A stretch of 5,528 nt of DNA from positions 1 through 5,528 of the forward strand of contig JAAZFS010000096.1 of assembly GCA_012511615.1 (NCBI GenBank). Direction: 5' to 3'. Position numbers and translations under genes: made by a program. Shown piece by piece: positions 5,495 through 5,528 of the stretch (positions within the stretch are counted from its first letter, which is position 1; every line of letters starts with the position of its first letter). Below the pieces are notes generated by a model. That model worked only from the letters and a program-made list of their open reading frames with translations, was not told the origin of the DNA and did not search any database. The stretch comes from Elusimicrobiota bacterium. Lineage in GTDB: Bacteria; CG03; SLGR01.

Positions 5495-5510
5495 TAATTT
5501 ATATAAATTA
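5495..5510 (-). promoter_or_regulatory. 16-bp AT palindrome, candidate operator
   Basis: TAATTTATATAAATTA is a perfect inverted repeat between the -10 element and the regulator start codon, overlapping the -10 by 4 nt. A dimer bound here would block RNA polymerase, which would fit negative autoregulation. It does not resemble TGTGA or TTGAT half-sites of Crp/Fnr proteins. In such AT-rich DNA a palindrome of this size can arise by chance. Confidence 0.3.
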
Positions 5511-5515
5511 TAACA
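5507..5515 (-). promoter_or_regulatory. Extended -10 element of the operon promoter
   Basis: On the minus strand TGTTATAAT combines a perfect -10 hexamer TATAAT (5512..5507) with the TGn extension. The -35 box would fall just outside the window. Transcription would start near 5500, leaving a 5' leader of only about 9 nt, which agrees with the lack of a Shine-Dalgarno sequence before the regulator ATG. Confidence 0.55.
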
Positions 5516-5528
5516 GATTCAAGCAAGC

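Noticed and set aside
1..5528. CRISPR arrays, tRNA, rRNA, insertion sequences or integration sites.
   Set aside because: No regularly spaced repeats, tRNA-like cloverleaf, transposase sequence or paired long terminal repeats were seen on either strand.

Overview
The window reads as a chromosomal piece of an AT-rich, probably anaerobic bacterium. The anaerobic guess rests on a split AhpF-like pair (small glutaredoxin plus thioredoxin-reductase-type flavoprotein) of the kind known from Clostridium pasteurianum, a cobalamin-binding radical SAM enzyme and an Nfu-type Fe-S protein. No rRNA, tRNA, IS element or CRISPR array is visible, and the sequence does not fix the phylum. Every supported gene lies on the minus strand, so the order of transcription is from high to low coordinates.

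Right part (5528 to 2177): a compact operon of housekeeping and stress genes. It begins at an extended -10 promoter at the right edge, next to a 16-bp AT palindrome. The genes are a Crp/Fnr-family regulator, a one-domain O6-alkylguanine-DNA alkyltransferase, a DUF368/PopT-type polyprenyl-phosphate transporter, a Cp9-like glutaredoxin, an AhpF/TrxB-like flavoprotein and an Nfu scaffold protein. Gaps are between 8 nt of overlap and 8 nt of spacing, so co-transcription is likely. The themes are thiol redox, Fe-S supply, alkylation repair and recycling of the envelope lipid carrier.

Between 2176 and 2046 lies a 131-bp spacer. It has a plausible sigma70-type promoter followed by a leader that can fold into a three-helix element. 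Below it is a 483-aa B12-binding radical SAM protein (2045 to 594).

Left part (593 to 1): this is the most interesting region. A strong promoter match (TTGACA, 17 nt, TAAAAT) precedes a 54-aa ORF at 497..333 that is too short for usual gene callers. It encodes a Lys-rich leader with a WEEPKLTV motif and a short Ser/Thr/Gly tail with two Cys, which is the layout of a RiPP precursor. A hairpin follows its stop codon. Then comes a family 2 glycosyltransferase with an excellent ribosome binding site. Its reading frame is broken by one TAA at codon 56, yet recognisable GT2 sequence continues in the same frame to the window edge. Radical SAM enzyme, precursor-like peptide and glycosyltransferase together suggest an undescribed peptide natural product locus that continues beyond the left edge. 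The link between these three genes is inference from adjacency.
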